This document shows, one piece after another, positions 5,088 through 12,986 of a DNA stretch of 18,697 bases (position 1 is its first letter; each line of letters opens with the position of its first letter). The stretch is from an uncultured Collinsella sp. (GTDB taxonomy: Bacteria; Actinomycetota; Coriobacteriia; Coriobacteriales; Coriobacteriaceae). The stretch spans positions 1 to 18,697 of the forward strand of contig URKV01000025.1 in the NCBI GenBank assembly GCA_900548565.1, given 5' to 3'. A program made the translations under genes and the position numbers. The notes under the pieces were generated by a model. That model was not told the origin of the DNA and ran no database searches. It worked only from the letters and a program-made list of their open reading frames with translations.

Positions 5088-7265
5088 TTAGGGGAGGAGC
5101 TTCATGGCGGCGTCGTGGGCGGCGCGCTCGTAGGTGTCGTCGAGGGGCTTGAGCGGCAGCAGGGCTGTGGCCTGCGCATCGCCGCGGCGCTCGAGGGCGT
5201 GGGCGATGAGCCAGTCGGCGAGTTCAGGGTTCTTGGGTAGCGCTGGTCCGTGCAGGTACGTGCCGATGACGCCCTTGTAGATGATGCCCTCAAAGCCATC
5301 GTCGCCGTTGTTGCCGGTGCCCGCAACGACGGACGTTCCGAGCGGCGTGGCCTCTGTATCGAGCAGGGTGCGGCCGCCGTGGTTCTCGAATCCCACAAAG
5401 GGCTCAGGCGCCAGGTCGGTCTTGACGGCGACGTTGCCGATTAGGCGGTCAGAACCGCGCACGGTTTCGACGGAAATGACACCCAGACCTTCGATGCGAT
5501 TCTCGCCCATATAGTACGAACGGCCGAGCAGCTGATAACTGCCGCAGATAGCAAGCAGCGAGCCGCCGTCCTCAACATAAGCCGCAACCTTGTCTTTTTG
5601 AGCGAGCAGCTCATGCGCCACGGCCAGCTGGTCGCGATCGGAGCCGCCGCCCATCATGACGATGTCGGCGTCGGCGAGATCGAGCGACTCGCCCATGCGG
5701 ACCTCGTTCACGCGCACGGGAATGCCGCGCCAGGCGCAGCGGCGCTCGAGGGCGATGACGTTGCCACCGTCGCCGTAGAGGTTGAGGGCATCGGGGTACA
5801 GATAGACGATGCGCAGCGGGCGCGAGAGCTCGGTCGGCGCGACACCGACGGGGACGGCACTGCCATCGGCGCACGTTGCAGCGTGGGCGGCAACCGTAGC
5901 CGCATCGGTGCCCTTAAGTTCGTCGAGCTCCTTGACCAGCGGCGGAAAGGCCGTGTAGTTGGCGACGGCATAGAAAGTGTCGCCAGCCTCCTCGTCTGCC
6001 ACGGCGCCGATCGCCTGCTCGATATTCGAGATAATCGTGGCATCGATGCCGGCGTACTTGAGGCGCACCTGCATGTCGTGCGCGCGCGTGCCGCCGGCAA
6101 AGGCGACAAGTCCCGTTGTGTCGGCGATGCGCTCAAAGTCGACGTCGTAGATCCACGATACATCGTGGCCGTCGGCATCGTTGTCGTTCAGGAAAAAGGC
6201 GCAGAGCCTGCCGCCTGCCGTCTTGATGGACTGGATTTGCCGATCGAAGCCCACGGGATTTTTGGCCAGATTGGCCTCGACGGTACGGCCGGCGATATTC
6301 CAACGGCCCATGCGACCACCTGCTGGCACGTAGGCATCGAGCGTAGGCTGCAGGTGAGCTGCGTCCACGCCCAGCTCGCGCGCCGCAAAGAAGGCTGCGG
6401 CTACGTTGTAGACCATATACAGGCCGTTGTAGCGTGTGGCGATGTGTACGGCAGCCGCGTCGGGCGCAGATCCAAAGACCAGGTCAAAGCCGTAGCCGTC
6501 GCAGCCGAGCTCCACGCCCGTCACGCGACGGACAAGCCCAGGGCGGACCCAGCCGCACGAGGGGCAATGGTATGCGCCAAGCTGTCCGTACTGCACATAG
6601 TCGTACTCCAACGGCGCGTTGCACTGTGAGCAAAAACGCGAGTCGCTAATGCGGTCGGATTCGGTGTCGGTGGCGCCGTCGATGCCAAAGGCGATGCTTG
6701 CATTGGGAACGCGCGCGGCGATTGCGGCACACAGCGGGTCGTCTGCGTTGTAGATGAGCGTCGTTGCCGGTGAAAGCTCCAGCGCGTGGGCGATGACGTC
6801 CTGGGTGTGGTCGATCTCGCCGTAACGGTCCAGCTGGTCGCGGAACAGGTTGAGCAGCACAAAGTACGTCGGCTTGAGTTTGGGCAGAACGCGTACGGTG
6901 TAGAGCTCGTCGCACTCAAAAACGCCCACGCGCTTGCCGCTGCTGGTGTGCTTAAGGCCGCCGCGGGCCTCGAGCAGAGCACCCACCACACCAGGCTCCA
7001 TATTGTTGCCGGCACGGTTGCACACCACGGTAGCGCCGCTGGCAGCAACGGCGTCGGCGATGAGGTTGGAGGTCGTGGTCTTGCCGTTGGTGCCGGTGAT
7101 CACCACGCTGCGGTCGACTAGGCTTGCGAGGTCGCTTAGCAGCTCTGGGTCGATCTTCATGGCGATACGGCCGGGAAGCACGCCACCCTGGCGTTTGAGG
7201 ACGGAGCGCAGCCCCCAGCGGGCGATATCGCTCGAGGTGCAGGCGAGAGATGAGCGGAGGTTCAT
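5088..7265 (-). CDS. murT-gatD: MurT-GatD fusion: lipid II isoglutaminyl synthase in one polypeptide
   Basis: MurT and GatD together convert the D-Glu of lipid II to D-isoglutamine: GatD releases ammonia from glutamine and MurT activates the substrate with ATP. They are usually two proteins; here one 725-residue frame carries both. The MurT part (about 1-455) has the Mur-ligase P-loop GTNGKTTT at 58-65, a four-cysteine zinc ribbon (C212, C215, C234, C237), and the DNDADGHDVSW motif near 361-371 of the C-terminal MurT domain. After a linker (about 455-480) the GatD part begins at IVYLYPDALNLYGDGGN, with the nucleophile C574 in LLAICG, the GFENHGGRT segment near 625-633, and H672 in GTYLHGP. 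All expected catalytic residues are present and no stop or frameshift separates the halves. AGGA lies 8 nt before the ATG. It follows two helical-repeat genes in the same direction, 45 nt downstream of the second. Confidence 0.95.
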   Translation of the reverse strand: MNLRSSLACTSSDIARWGLRSVLKRQGGVLPGRIAMKIDPELLSDLASLVDRSVVITGTNGKTTTSNLIADAVAASGATVVCNRAGNNMEPGVVGALLEARGGLKHTSSGKRVGVFECDELYTVRVLPKLKPTYFVLLNLFRDQLDRYGEIDHTQDVIAHALELSPATTLIYNADDPLCAAIAARVPNASIAFGIDGATDTESDRISDSRFCSQCNAPLEYDYVQYGQLGAYHCPSCGWVRPGLVRRVTGVELGCDGYGFDLVFGSAPDAAAVHIATRYNGLYMVYNVAAAFFAARELGVDAAHLQPTLDAYVPAGGRMGRWNIAGRTVEANLAKNPVGFDRQIQSIKTAGGRLCAFFLNDNDADGHDVSWIYDVDFERIADTTGLVAFAGGTRAHDMQVRLKYAGIDATIISNIEQAIGAVADEEAGDTFYAVANYTAFPPLVKELDELKGTDAATVAAHAATCADGSAVPVGVAPTELSRPLRIVYLYPDALNLYGDGGNVIALERRCAWRGIPVRVNEVRMGESLDLADADIVMMGGGSDRDQLAVAHELLAQKDKVAAYVEDGGSLLAICGSYQLLGRSYYMGENRIEGLGVISVETVRGSDRLIGNVAVKTDLAPEPFVGFENHGGRTLLDTEATPLGTSVVAGTGNNGDDGFEGIIYKGVIGTYLHGPALPKNPELADWLIAHALERRGDAQATALLPLKPLDDTYERAAHDAAMKLLP

Positions 7266-7310
7266 GAAGCCGTTCCTAACATAGATGACATGGTCGGGGC
7301 GATCGCGTTC

Positions 7311-8354
7311 CTAAAAGCCGTAGCGGCGTGCAAATTCCTGGGCAAGCTGCGATACGTCTTCGCAGGCGTTGGCCCAGGGGGCAAAGTCGGGGGTGTCCGA
7401 GATAATGCCGTCGGCTTCCCAAACCGCCTGGTGCGAGAGGTCCCAGGGGTCGCGTGGCTCGGGTCGGCAGGGAAGGTACGGCGTCTGGTACATGGGGTTC
7501 AGCAAGAAGAACGCGCCGCCCTCGCAACGGTTAGCGAACTCACGCAGCGCGCGCGTCGCCGGACGCATCTTGTTTGTTTTGAACAGCAGAATCGTGCGGG
7601 CGAGCAGGTACCAGGGGGAGTTCTCGAGGGTATCGGCCCCCACCTGCTCCTCGAGCTGGTGAGCCAGGGCAAAAAAGCCGTCCTGGTCTTCCAAGCGGGC
7701 GAGGGCGAGCAACACGGTGCCGGCAGCTCGGGTGGGATAACCTTCTGCCTTAAGGACGCGGCGGGCGTAGTTGGCAGCGGCGCGGTAACGAGCGCTCGCC
7801 ATGCACAGCTGCGAGATGGCCTCGAGCGTGTGAAGCCACCCGATAAGGGCCGGCTCGCTCACGGTAAGGTCTGCTGCGGTGACACCATCGGCCAAAACAT
7901 TATTGGCCCAGTAGTGCGGGGCCTCCATATCAAACCCGGGCACGCTTTGTTGCAGGTAGTCGGCCGTGCTCGCCTCGAGCTTCATCAAGTCGCCCAGGCA
8001 GGCATCGACGGGCGTGTCCGCCAGGATGATGGCGAGCAGCTGGGCATCGAGGACATGCGCATCGACGCGGACGATCTTGAGCAGCTCATCGCGCATATCG
8101 TCGAACAGGCGGTTGCGCGTCTGCTCAAACTCCTCATCGCTGCCCATGTCCTCGATGCGATGGAGCTCGTCGAGCAGGTGACGATGAACGCCGGCATAGG
8201 ACAGCAGCGCTTGGGCATGCTCGGTCTGCGCATACTTGTGAGGGTTTGCGCTGATGTCGTTATGGACAAGCTCGCGTGCTGCATCGGTGAGTTCGGGGTG
8301 CGACGCAACGTAGGCGCGCTCCAGGTAGGCGGGGATGTAGACGCTCGGATCCAT
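7311..8354 (-). CDS. Helical-repeat (TPR-like) protein of unknown function, paralog 2
   Basis: This 347-residue soluble protein has no signal peptide or membrane segment and is rich in amphipathic, Ala/Leu-rich helices resembling tetratricopeptide repeats (for instance around 185-290: RYRAAANYARRVLKAEGYP, then AAGTVLLALARLEDQDGFF). I do not recognise a named family. Its C-terminal segment (DLSHQAVWEADGIISDTP, then DFAPWANACED) can be aligned with ALSEATPVLQEGLGAP, then NASFAAWVATND, in the upstream gene, so the two look like diverged tandem paralogs. The start codon shares one base with the upstream stop (TAATG), and GGAGGAG lies 7 nt before it, indicating coupled translation. MurT-GatD follows 45 nt downstream, so a link to cell-wall work is possible but unproven. 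Confidence 0.85.
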   Translation of the reverse strand: MDPSVYIPAYLERAYVASHPELTDAARELVHNDISANPHKYAQTEHAQALLSYAGVHRHLLDELHRIEDMGSDEEFEQTRNRLFDDMRDELLKIVRVDAHVLDAQLLAIILADTPVDACLGDLMKLEASTADYLQQSVPGFDMEAPHYWANNVLADGVTAADLTVSEPALIGWLHTLEAISQLCMASARYRAAANYARRVLKAEGYPTRAAGTVLLALARLEDQDGFFALAHQLEEQVGADTLENSPWYLLARTILLFKTNKMRPATRALREFANRCEGGAFFLLNPMYQTPYLPCRPEPRDPWDLSHQAVWEADGIISDTPDFAPWANACEDVSQLAQEFARRYGF

Positions 8355-9430
8355 TAGAGGTCTCCTCCCTTAAACGGCAAACCCTGCTCGGCCGCGCGCA
8401 GGATTCGTTCGTCGATCTGGGAGCGCACGATGTCGTTGGTGGCGACCCAGGCGGCAAAGCTGGCGTTGTCGGGCGCGCCTAGGCCCTCCTGCAGCACCGG
8501 CGTCGCCTCGGACAGGGCAAGGACAAGCTCATCGGTGGAGCCCACACCCACGTTGACGCGAGCATAGACGCCATCGGGAAATTCGGTTTGGAAGTAGAGC
8601 GCCTCGGCTGCGTGCGGGCATGAGCGCACCAGGATGCGCAGGTAGTGCTCGGCGCCCTCGTAATCCAGCTCGCGCCAGGCTGCGCTCATCAGTGCGATGA
8701 GCGTCCACGGGTCCAAGTCGCGCTCTGCGTCCTTGGGACGGCGGCGCAGCGGCGTGTTGGCAAGATAGGGTACGGAGTGGGCGGAACGAAAACGCTTGAG
8801 CTCCTCGGCAGGGTATTCAAGCTTTGCCATGGCGAGCATCGCAGTATGGCGGACGCCGGCGGGGTCGTTGGGCGCAAAGTCCAGGCTGCGATTCGCGGCT
8901 TCGAGCGACATGCGGTAGCGGCCGCTAATGAGCGCGCGCGATGCCAAGGCAGCAAGCCAGCGCAGGTAGGGACGGCGGGTCAGGTCGCCTGCGGCCTCAC
9001 GCTCGTAGGGGTCCTGCGCCGAGGCGATCTTGAGCGCCAGATCGTGCTCCACCTCGTCGCACTTGGACACCAGATACTGCACGTATTCCTCGTTGGATTC
9101 GGCTGTGAGCGCCGTCAGCATGCGCTGGGCATCCCAGTTGGCCGGATCGAGCGCGGCCGCCTCGCGGAGCATGTTCTCGGCTGCGGCTTCTTCTTGCTCT
9201 GCCTGGGCGTCGTCGGGGATAAAGGGGATGCGGTAGTCGACAGCCTCGACGACCTTGGCGATCAGATGCCCAGCTCGGTCGCGATCGTGCACGATGAGCG
9301 GCGCGGGGTTGCGGGTGAATTGCTCCATCAGACGCTCGACGGCGGGGCCGTCGGTGAGTGGGATATTGTCGCGGCGCAAGGCCTCAAGAACGAGGCGATG
9401 GCAATCCTCTTGAATGGGATCGAATGCCAT
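8354..9430 (-). CDS. Helical-repeat (TPR-like) protein of unknown function, paralog 1
   Basis: A 358-residue soluble, mostly helical protein without signal peptide or membrane segments. Helix pairs typical of TPR-like folds appear around 90-115 (AAAENMLREAAALDPANWDAQ), 175-200 (RYRMSLEAANRSLDFAPNDP) and 245-275 (AAWRELDYEGAEHYLRILVR). The start at 9430 is supported by AAAGGAGG just upstream (4-nt spacing); a longer frame would need TTG inside that ribosome site. It is first in a presumed operon with its paralog and murT-gatD. An AT-rich stretch at 9466-9474 (TATATA-like on the minus strand) could be the -10 of the operon promoter. Function unknown; a scaffold or protein-interaction role is suggested only by the fold. 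Confidence 0.85.
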   Translation of the reverse strand: MAFDPIQEDCHRLVLEALRRDNIPLTDGPAVERLMEQFTRNPAPLIVHDRDRAGHLIAKVVEAVDYRIPFIPDDAQAEQEEAAAENMLREAAALDPANWDAQRMLTALTAESNEEYVQYLVSKCDEVEHDLALKIASAQDPYEREAAGDLTRRPYLRWLAALASRALISGRYRMSLEAANRSLDFAPNDPAGVRHTAMLAMAKLEYPAEELKRFRSAHSVPYLANTPLRRRPKDAERDLDPWTLIALMSAAWRELDYEGAEHYLRILVRSCPHAAEALYFQTEFPDGVYARVNVGVGSTDELVLALSEATPVLQEGLGAPDNASFAAWVATNDIVRSQIDERILRAAEQGLPFKGGDL

Positions 9431-9678
9431 GGGGCCTCCTTTGCTGCGGTTAGGGTTCAAATATCTCTATATAAGGTTCTAGTTTACCCGCATGTGGCAC
9501 ACCGGGGGTGCCGCACTTGGACTTGCACCTTTGCACCACGAAGACGGATGTCGCACAAATGTCGGCACCTCGGTTGCGCGGGTGGTATCACAGTGCCGTA
9601 AACGGTCGATTTTTGGCGGCGAACGGGGCGCATTTTTGAGGGGCACAGCCCTGCCCGGGATATGTAGTCAACCCTGAT

Positions 9679-9743
9679 AAAACGTTTGCCCAGCTTGGGG
9701 TACGAATGCCCCACAAGAGTCTTCAGGGATAGAAAAAACGTTT
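9679..9743. promoter_or_regulatory. Pair of AAAACGTTT sites, possible LacI/PurR-type operators
   Basis: AAAACGTTT occurs at 9679-9687 and again at 9735-9743, 56 bp apart, each preceded by a similar GATA(G)AAA context. The palindromic core AAACGTTT with a central CG resembles operators of the LacI/PurR/CcpA family. The sites lie 190-250 bp upstream of the Fe-alcohol dehydrogenase start. The regulator is not visible here; chance occurrence is possible. Confidence 0.3.
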
Positions 9744-9862
9744 CATCATTGTCAGCTTTAGGTGAATAACTGACCAACCAGAACGGTAAAATAGTGTTTG
9801 TCTGAGCGTTGAGACGTTTGGACATCGTGCATTGCCATCGCCGGCAACGCGCAAACCGGTCC

Positions 9863-9889
9863 TAACGGAGCCAATTGGGTGCTCCGTTA
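9863..9889 (+). promoter_or_regulatory. Leader hairpin of Fe-alcohol dehydrogenase
   Basis: TAACGGAGC (9863-9871) and GCTCCGTTA (9881-9889) form a perfect 9-bp stem with a 9-nt loop, 40 nt before the start codon and outside the ribosome site. No T-run follows, so it is more likely an mRNA-stability or regulatory hairpin than a terminator. A smaller CCGG/CCGG pair lies just upstream near 9841-9859. Confidence 0.5.
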
Positions 9890-9929
9890 TATACGCAAGT
9901 CTAAGAGGGGCTTGTTTAGGAGGCACAGT

Positions 9930-11153
9930 ATGGGACGTTTTACCAATCCTCGCGATCTGTACTTTGGTGAGGGCGCTCGCCACGAGGTGAAGAACCTCAA
10001 GGGCAAGAAGGCCATCATCGTTTCTGGCGGCAGCTCTATGCGCCGCGGCGGGTTCCTGCAGGACGTTGAGGCCGACCTTAAGGAAGGCGGTTTCGAGGTC
10101 AAGCTGTTCGAGGGCGTCGAGTCCGACCCGTCCATCGAGACGGTCATGAAGGGCGCCGAGGCCATGCGCGAGTTCGAGCCCGACTGGATTATCGCCATCG
10201 GCGGCGGCTCGCCCATCGATGCCGCTAAGGCCATGTGGGTCTTCTACGAGTATCCCGAGGAGTCCTTCGACAACATCATCCAGCCGTTCAGCTTCCCCGA
10301 GCTGCGTCAGAAGGCTCATTTCTGCGCCATCTCCTCTACCTCCGGCACCGCTACCGAGGTCACCGCGTTCTCCGTCATTACCGACTACGCCAAGGGCATC
10401 AAGTACCCGCTGGCCGACTTCAACATCACCCCTGATGTCGCCATCGTCGACCCCGAGCTCACCTACACCATGCCCGCCAAGCTGTGCGCTCACACCGGCA
10501 TGGATGCTCTGACCCACTGCATGGAGGCCTACGTTTCTACCTTCGCCTCTATGTTCACCGACGCCAACGCTCTGCACGGCATCCGCGAGATCGTCGAGTG
10601 GCTGCCCAAGTCCTATGCTGGCGACCATGAGGCCCGTCAGCACATGCACGAGGCTCAGTGCATCGCCGGTATCGCCTTCTCCTCGGGCCTGCTCGGCATC
10701 GTTCACTCCATGGCTCACAAGACCGGTGCTGCCTTCGAGAATGGCCACATCATCCACGGTGCCGCTAACGCCATGTACCTGGGCAAGGTCATCCAGTGGA
10801 ACTCCAAGGATCCCCGTGCTGCCGAGCGTTACGCTTACGTGGCCAAGGAGATCCTGCACCTTCCCGGCGAGACCAACGAGGAGCTCATCGCTGCGCTCGT
10901 CCAGAAGATCCGCGACCTCAACGACCAGCTCAACATTCCGCAGTCCATCAAGGATTACGCAAATGGTGGCGTGAAGGTCGACGCCGAGAACCCGCAGATG
11001 GTTTCCGAGGAGGAGTTCCTCGCCAAGCTGCCCGAGATCGCCGCGAACGCCGAGCAGGACGCCTGCACGCCGGAGAACCCGCGTGAGACCAAGGCTGCCG
11101 ACTTCGAGAAGATTCTCAAGGCCTGCTACTACGACACCGACATCGATTTCTAA
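9930..11153 (+). CDS. Iron-containing alcohol dehydrogenase (group III)
   Basis: A cytoplasmic NAD(P)H-dependent dehydrogenase of 407 residues, likely reducing acetaldehyde or another short aldehyde to the alcohol to recycle NADH during fermentation. Visible features: the nucleotide-binding IAIGGGSPIDAAKA at about 88-101; metal-site D192 and H196 in HTGMDALTHCMEAY; and H259 with the HIIHG histidine (about 276) in GIVHSMAHKTGAAFENGHIIHG, which match the Asp-His-His-His set of this family. The start at 9930 has AGGAGG 6 nt upstream; an upstream in-frame extension has none. The extreme preference for C- and G-ending codons suggests very high expression. The gene is followed by its own terminator, then by gldA. 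The exact substrate cannot be read from sequence; butanol/ethanol and 1,3-propanediol dehydrogenases share these motifs. Confidence 0.93.
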   Translation: MGRFTNPRDLYFGEGARHEVKNLKGKKAIIVSGGSSMRRGGFLQDVEADLKEGGFEVKLFEGVESDPSIETVMKGAEAMREFEPDWIIAIGGGSPIDAAKAMWVFYEYPEESFDNIIQPFSFPELRQKAHFCAISSTSGTATEVTAFSVITDYAKGIKYPLADFNITPDVAIVDPELTYTMPAKLCAHTGMDALTHCMEAYVSTFASMFTDANALHGIREIVEWLPKSYAGDHEARQHMHEAQCIAGIAFSSGLLGIVHSMAHKTGAAFENGHIIHGAANAMYLGKVIQWNSKDPRAAERYAYVAKEILHLPGETNEELIAALVQKIRDLNDQLNIPQSIKDYANGGVKVDAENPQMVSEEEFLAKLPEIAANAEQDACTPENPRETKAADFEKILKACYYDTDIDF

Positions 11154-11175
11154 TCGACTCTTGTTATCGTAACGA

Positions 11176-11215
11176 GGGGCTCCGCACGTATCCGTACGGA
11201 GCCCCTTTCTTTTTT
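11176..11215 (+). terminator. Rho-independent terminator of Fe-alcohol dehydrogenase
   Basis: GGGGCTCCG (11176-11184) and CGGAGCCCC (11197-11205) form a perfect 9-bp stem with a 12-nt loop, followed by TTTCTTTTTT. It ends only 16 nt before the gldA start, leaving no room for a separate gldA promoter downstream of it. Confidence 0.93.
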
Positions 11216-11231
11216 AGAGAATGGGATAGTT

Positions 11232-12332
11232 ATGGCTGCAATTTTCAATAGCCCCAGCAAGTACATCCAGGGTCCGGACGAGCTCGCCAAGCTCGGCTCC
11301 TATGTCGAGCCGCTCGGCGCTAAGGCCCTCGTCATCGTGACGCCTTCGGGCAAGAAGCGCGTCGGTGCCAAGATCGAGGGCGGCTTTGCCGAGGCTAAGG
11401 CCGAGCTGCTATTTGAGGACTTTAACGGCGAGTGCTCCAAGGGCGAGGTCGATCGCCTGGTTGCGCTCGCTCGCGACAACGGTTGCGACATCATCGTCGG
11501 CGTCGGTGGTGGCAAGATCCTCGACACCGCCAAGGCCGTTGCCTACTACCTGGAGTCTCCGGTTATTATTTGCCCCACCATCGCCTCGACCGATGCCCCG
11601 TGCTCGGCACTTTCGGTGCTCTACACCGATGACGGCCAGTTCGATAAATATCTTTTCCTTAAGGCAAACCCCAACATTGTCCTGATGGATACGACGGTTA
11701 TCGCGGCGAGCCCGGTGCGCCTGACGGTTTCCGGTATGGGCGATGCGCTCGCAACCTACTTTGAGGCCCAGGCGACGCATGATGCCGACGGTGGCACTTG
11801 CGCCGGCGGCAAGGGCGGCATGGCCGGCCTGGCGCTCGCCAAGCTCTGCTACGAGACGCTTATGGCCGATGGCGCCAAGGCCAAGGTCGCGCTGGAGAAG
11901 GGTGCGCTCACGCCTGCCGTCGAGCATATCATCGAGGCAAACACGCTGCTTTCGGGCATTGGCTTTGAGAGCTCGGGCCTTGCTGCTGCTCATGCCATCC
12001 ACAATGGCCTGACGATGCTGCCCGAGTGCCACGGCATGTATCACGGCGAGAAGGTCGCTTTTGGCACCATCGTCCAGCTAGTACTTGAGGATGCTCCGAC
12101 TGAGAAACTCGAGGAAGTCTTGGGCTTCTGCATTGAGCTGGGCCTGCCGGTCACGATGAAGGAACTTGGCGTTGCCGAGCTTACGCGCGAGCAGGCCATG
12201 ATTGTTGCCGAGGCCGCCTGCGCGCCCGATGACACCATGTGCAACATGCCGTTTGAGGTGACGCCCGAGATGGTCGCAAACGCCATCCTGGGTGCCGACG
12301 CTCTGGGCCACTACTATCTCATGGATGAGTAA
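11232..12332 (+). CDS. gldA: Glycerol dehydrogenase
   Basis: GldA oxidises glycerol to dihydroxyacetone with NAD+ (or runs in reverse), using a zinc ion. The 366-residue length is normal. It shows the NAD-binding VGVGGGKILDTAKA at about 89-102, the PTIASTDAPCSALSV segment at 115-129, and the three expected metal ligands D171 (GMGDALATYFEA), H254 (LAAAHAIHNGL) and H271 (MYHGEKVAFG). The C-terminal VAEAAC..DTMCNMPFEVTPEMV segment is also typical. The ribosome site is poor (GGGATAG just upstream), and the preceding terminator ends 16 nt before the ATG, so transcription may depend on read-through from the Fe-alcohol dehydrogenase gene. A deleted paralog follows downstream. Confidence 0.95.
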   Translation: MAAIFNSPSKYIQGPDELAKLGSYVEPLGAKALVIVTPSGKKRVGAKIEGGFAEAKAELLFEDFNGECSKGEVDRLVALARDNGCDIIVGVGGGKILDTAKAVAYYLESPVIICPTIASTDAPCSALSVLYTDDGQFDKYLFLKANPNIVLMDTTVIAASPVRLTVSGMGDALATYFEAQATHDADGGTCAGGKGGMAGLALAKLCYETLMADGAKAKVALEKGALTPAVEHIIEANTLLSGIGFESSGLAAAHAIHNGLTMLPECHGMYHGEKVAFGTIVQLVLEDAPTEKLEEVLGFCIELGLPVTMKELGVAELTREQAMIVAEAACAPDDTMCNMPFEVTPEMVANAILGADALGHYYLMDE

Positions 12333-12346
12333 ATCAAGCTAAGGAA

Positions 12347-12380
12347 GGGGTAAAGCAAGCAGATGGCTTTGCCCCTTTTT
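12347..12380 (+). terminator. Rho-independent terminator of gldA
   Basis: GGGGTAAAGC (12347-12356) pairs with GCTTTGCCCC (12366-12375) with one T-G wobble and a 9-nt loop, followed by TTTTT. Confidence 0.88.
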
Positions 12381-12385
12381 GCTAT

Positions 12386-12448
12386 GGTGCAAACTAACCT
12401 GACCCCATCGCACCAAGTTGGTGCAAGGGGGTCAGGTTAGTTTGCACC
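12386..12448. repeat. Long perfect palindromic hairpin (21-bp arms)
   Basis: The arms 12386-12406 (beginning GGTGCAAACTAACCTG) and 12428-12448 are perfect reverse complements over 21 bp. The 21-nt centre contains a second inverted repeat, GCACCAA/TTGGTGC (12410-12424), that echoes the GGTGC/GCACC ends. It follows the gldA terminator directly and precedes the gldA paralog remnant. No T-run follows, so it is not a terminator. This architecture suggests a mobile or REP-like palindrome. Confidence 0.8.
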
Positions 12449-12479
12449 AATCGTTGTTTGATGAAGGGCGGATCCTCGT

Positions 12480-12986
12480 ATGGCGCTTCCTATGGTTTAC
12501 GGCGGTCCTGGCCGGTATGTTCAGGGGCCGGGCGAACTTTCGCGTCAGGGCAGGTATTTGTCATGGTTGGGCTGCGCTGCCTATGTTTTGTTTGACCAGG
12601 GCACCGAGGATCGGCTGTGCAGGCAGATCGTCGATGGATTTCTGGACGAAGATCTAAGCGAGCCGTTCTTTAAGATTTATGACGGTCCGTGTACGGACGA
12701 GGCCGTTGTCGAAATGGCTAAGGAAGCCCAGGCCGAGTATTGCGACATGGTAGTGGGTATTGGCGGCGGCAAGATGCTCGATATCGCCAAGGCCGTTGCG
12801 TTTTATGCCGAGTTGCCGTTGTGCGTATGCCCCACGGCGGCTTCGATGGACGGTCCGTGCAGCGAGATTTCCGATGCCGATCTGCAGGGTGTTGCAAATG
12901 CGGTCTTTAGAAACGAGCGTAATATGGCCAACGAGCAGGCCAAGGTGACCAAACAAAAGCTCGTGCAGCTCATGTGCGAGGCATAG
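12480..12986 (+). pseudogene. Glycerol dehydrogenase paralog with central deletion
   Basis: The first ~128 codons align with GldA next door, including GRYVQGPGEL for KYIQGPDEL, the NAD-binding VVGIGGGKMLDIAKA for IVGVGGGKILDTAKA, and CPTAASMDGPCS for CPTIASTDAPCS. After PCS the frame jumps to a segment aligning with the GldA C-terminus (LQGVANAVF for AMIVAEAAC, then KVTKQKLV for EVTPEMV). About 190 residues are missing in frame, corresponding to roughly GldA residues 126-315. All three metal ligands lie in the lost part, so the 168-residue product cannot be an active glycerol dehydrogenase. The ATG at 12480 has only a distant AGGG. Its codon use is less biased than gldA, fitting an older, degrading paralog. 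A small retained nucleotide-binding protein is an alternative. Confidence 0.75.

Larger units (their letters stand above)
9431..9929. other. Intergenic region between helical-repeat operon and Fe-alcohol dehydrogenase
   Basis: This 499-bp gap separates divergent genes. A 113-codon minus-strand frame crosses most of it (9484-9825), but it lacks a good ribosome site, has low-quality composition and ends in tRNA-like Cys/Arg/Pro-rich sequence, so I do not call it a gene. The region has two AAAACGTTT sites, a short hairpin TGGGG/CCCCA around 9696-9713, a TAAAAT -10-like hexamer at 9787-9792 without a clear -35, and leader hairpins before the dehydrogenase. Confidence 0.5.

Noticed and set aside
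9484..9825. 113-codon minus-strand frame between the helical-repeat operon and Fe-alcohol dehydrogenase
   Set aside because: No Shine-Dalgarno, no recognisable domain, and a basic, Cys/Arg/Pro-rich tail. It is more likely non-coding sequence, though conservation in relatives could change this view.
9723..10859. 378-codon minus-strand frame
   Set aside because: It is antisense to the Fe-alcohol dehydrogenase and arises from its codon bias.
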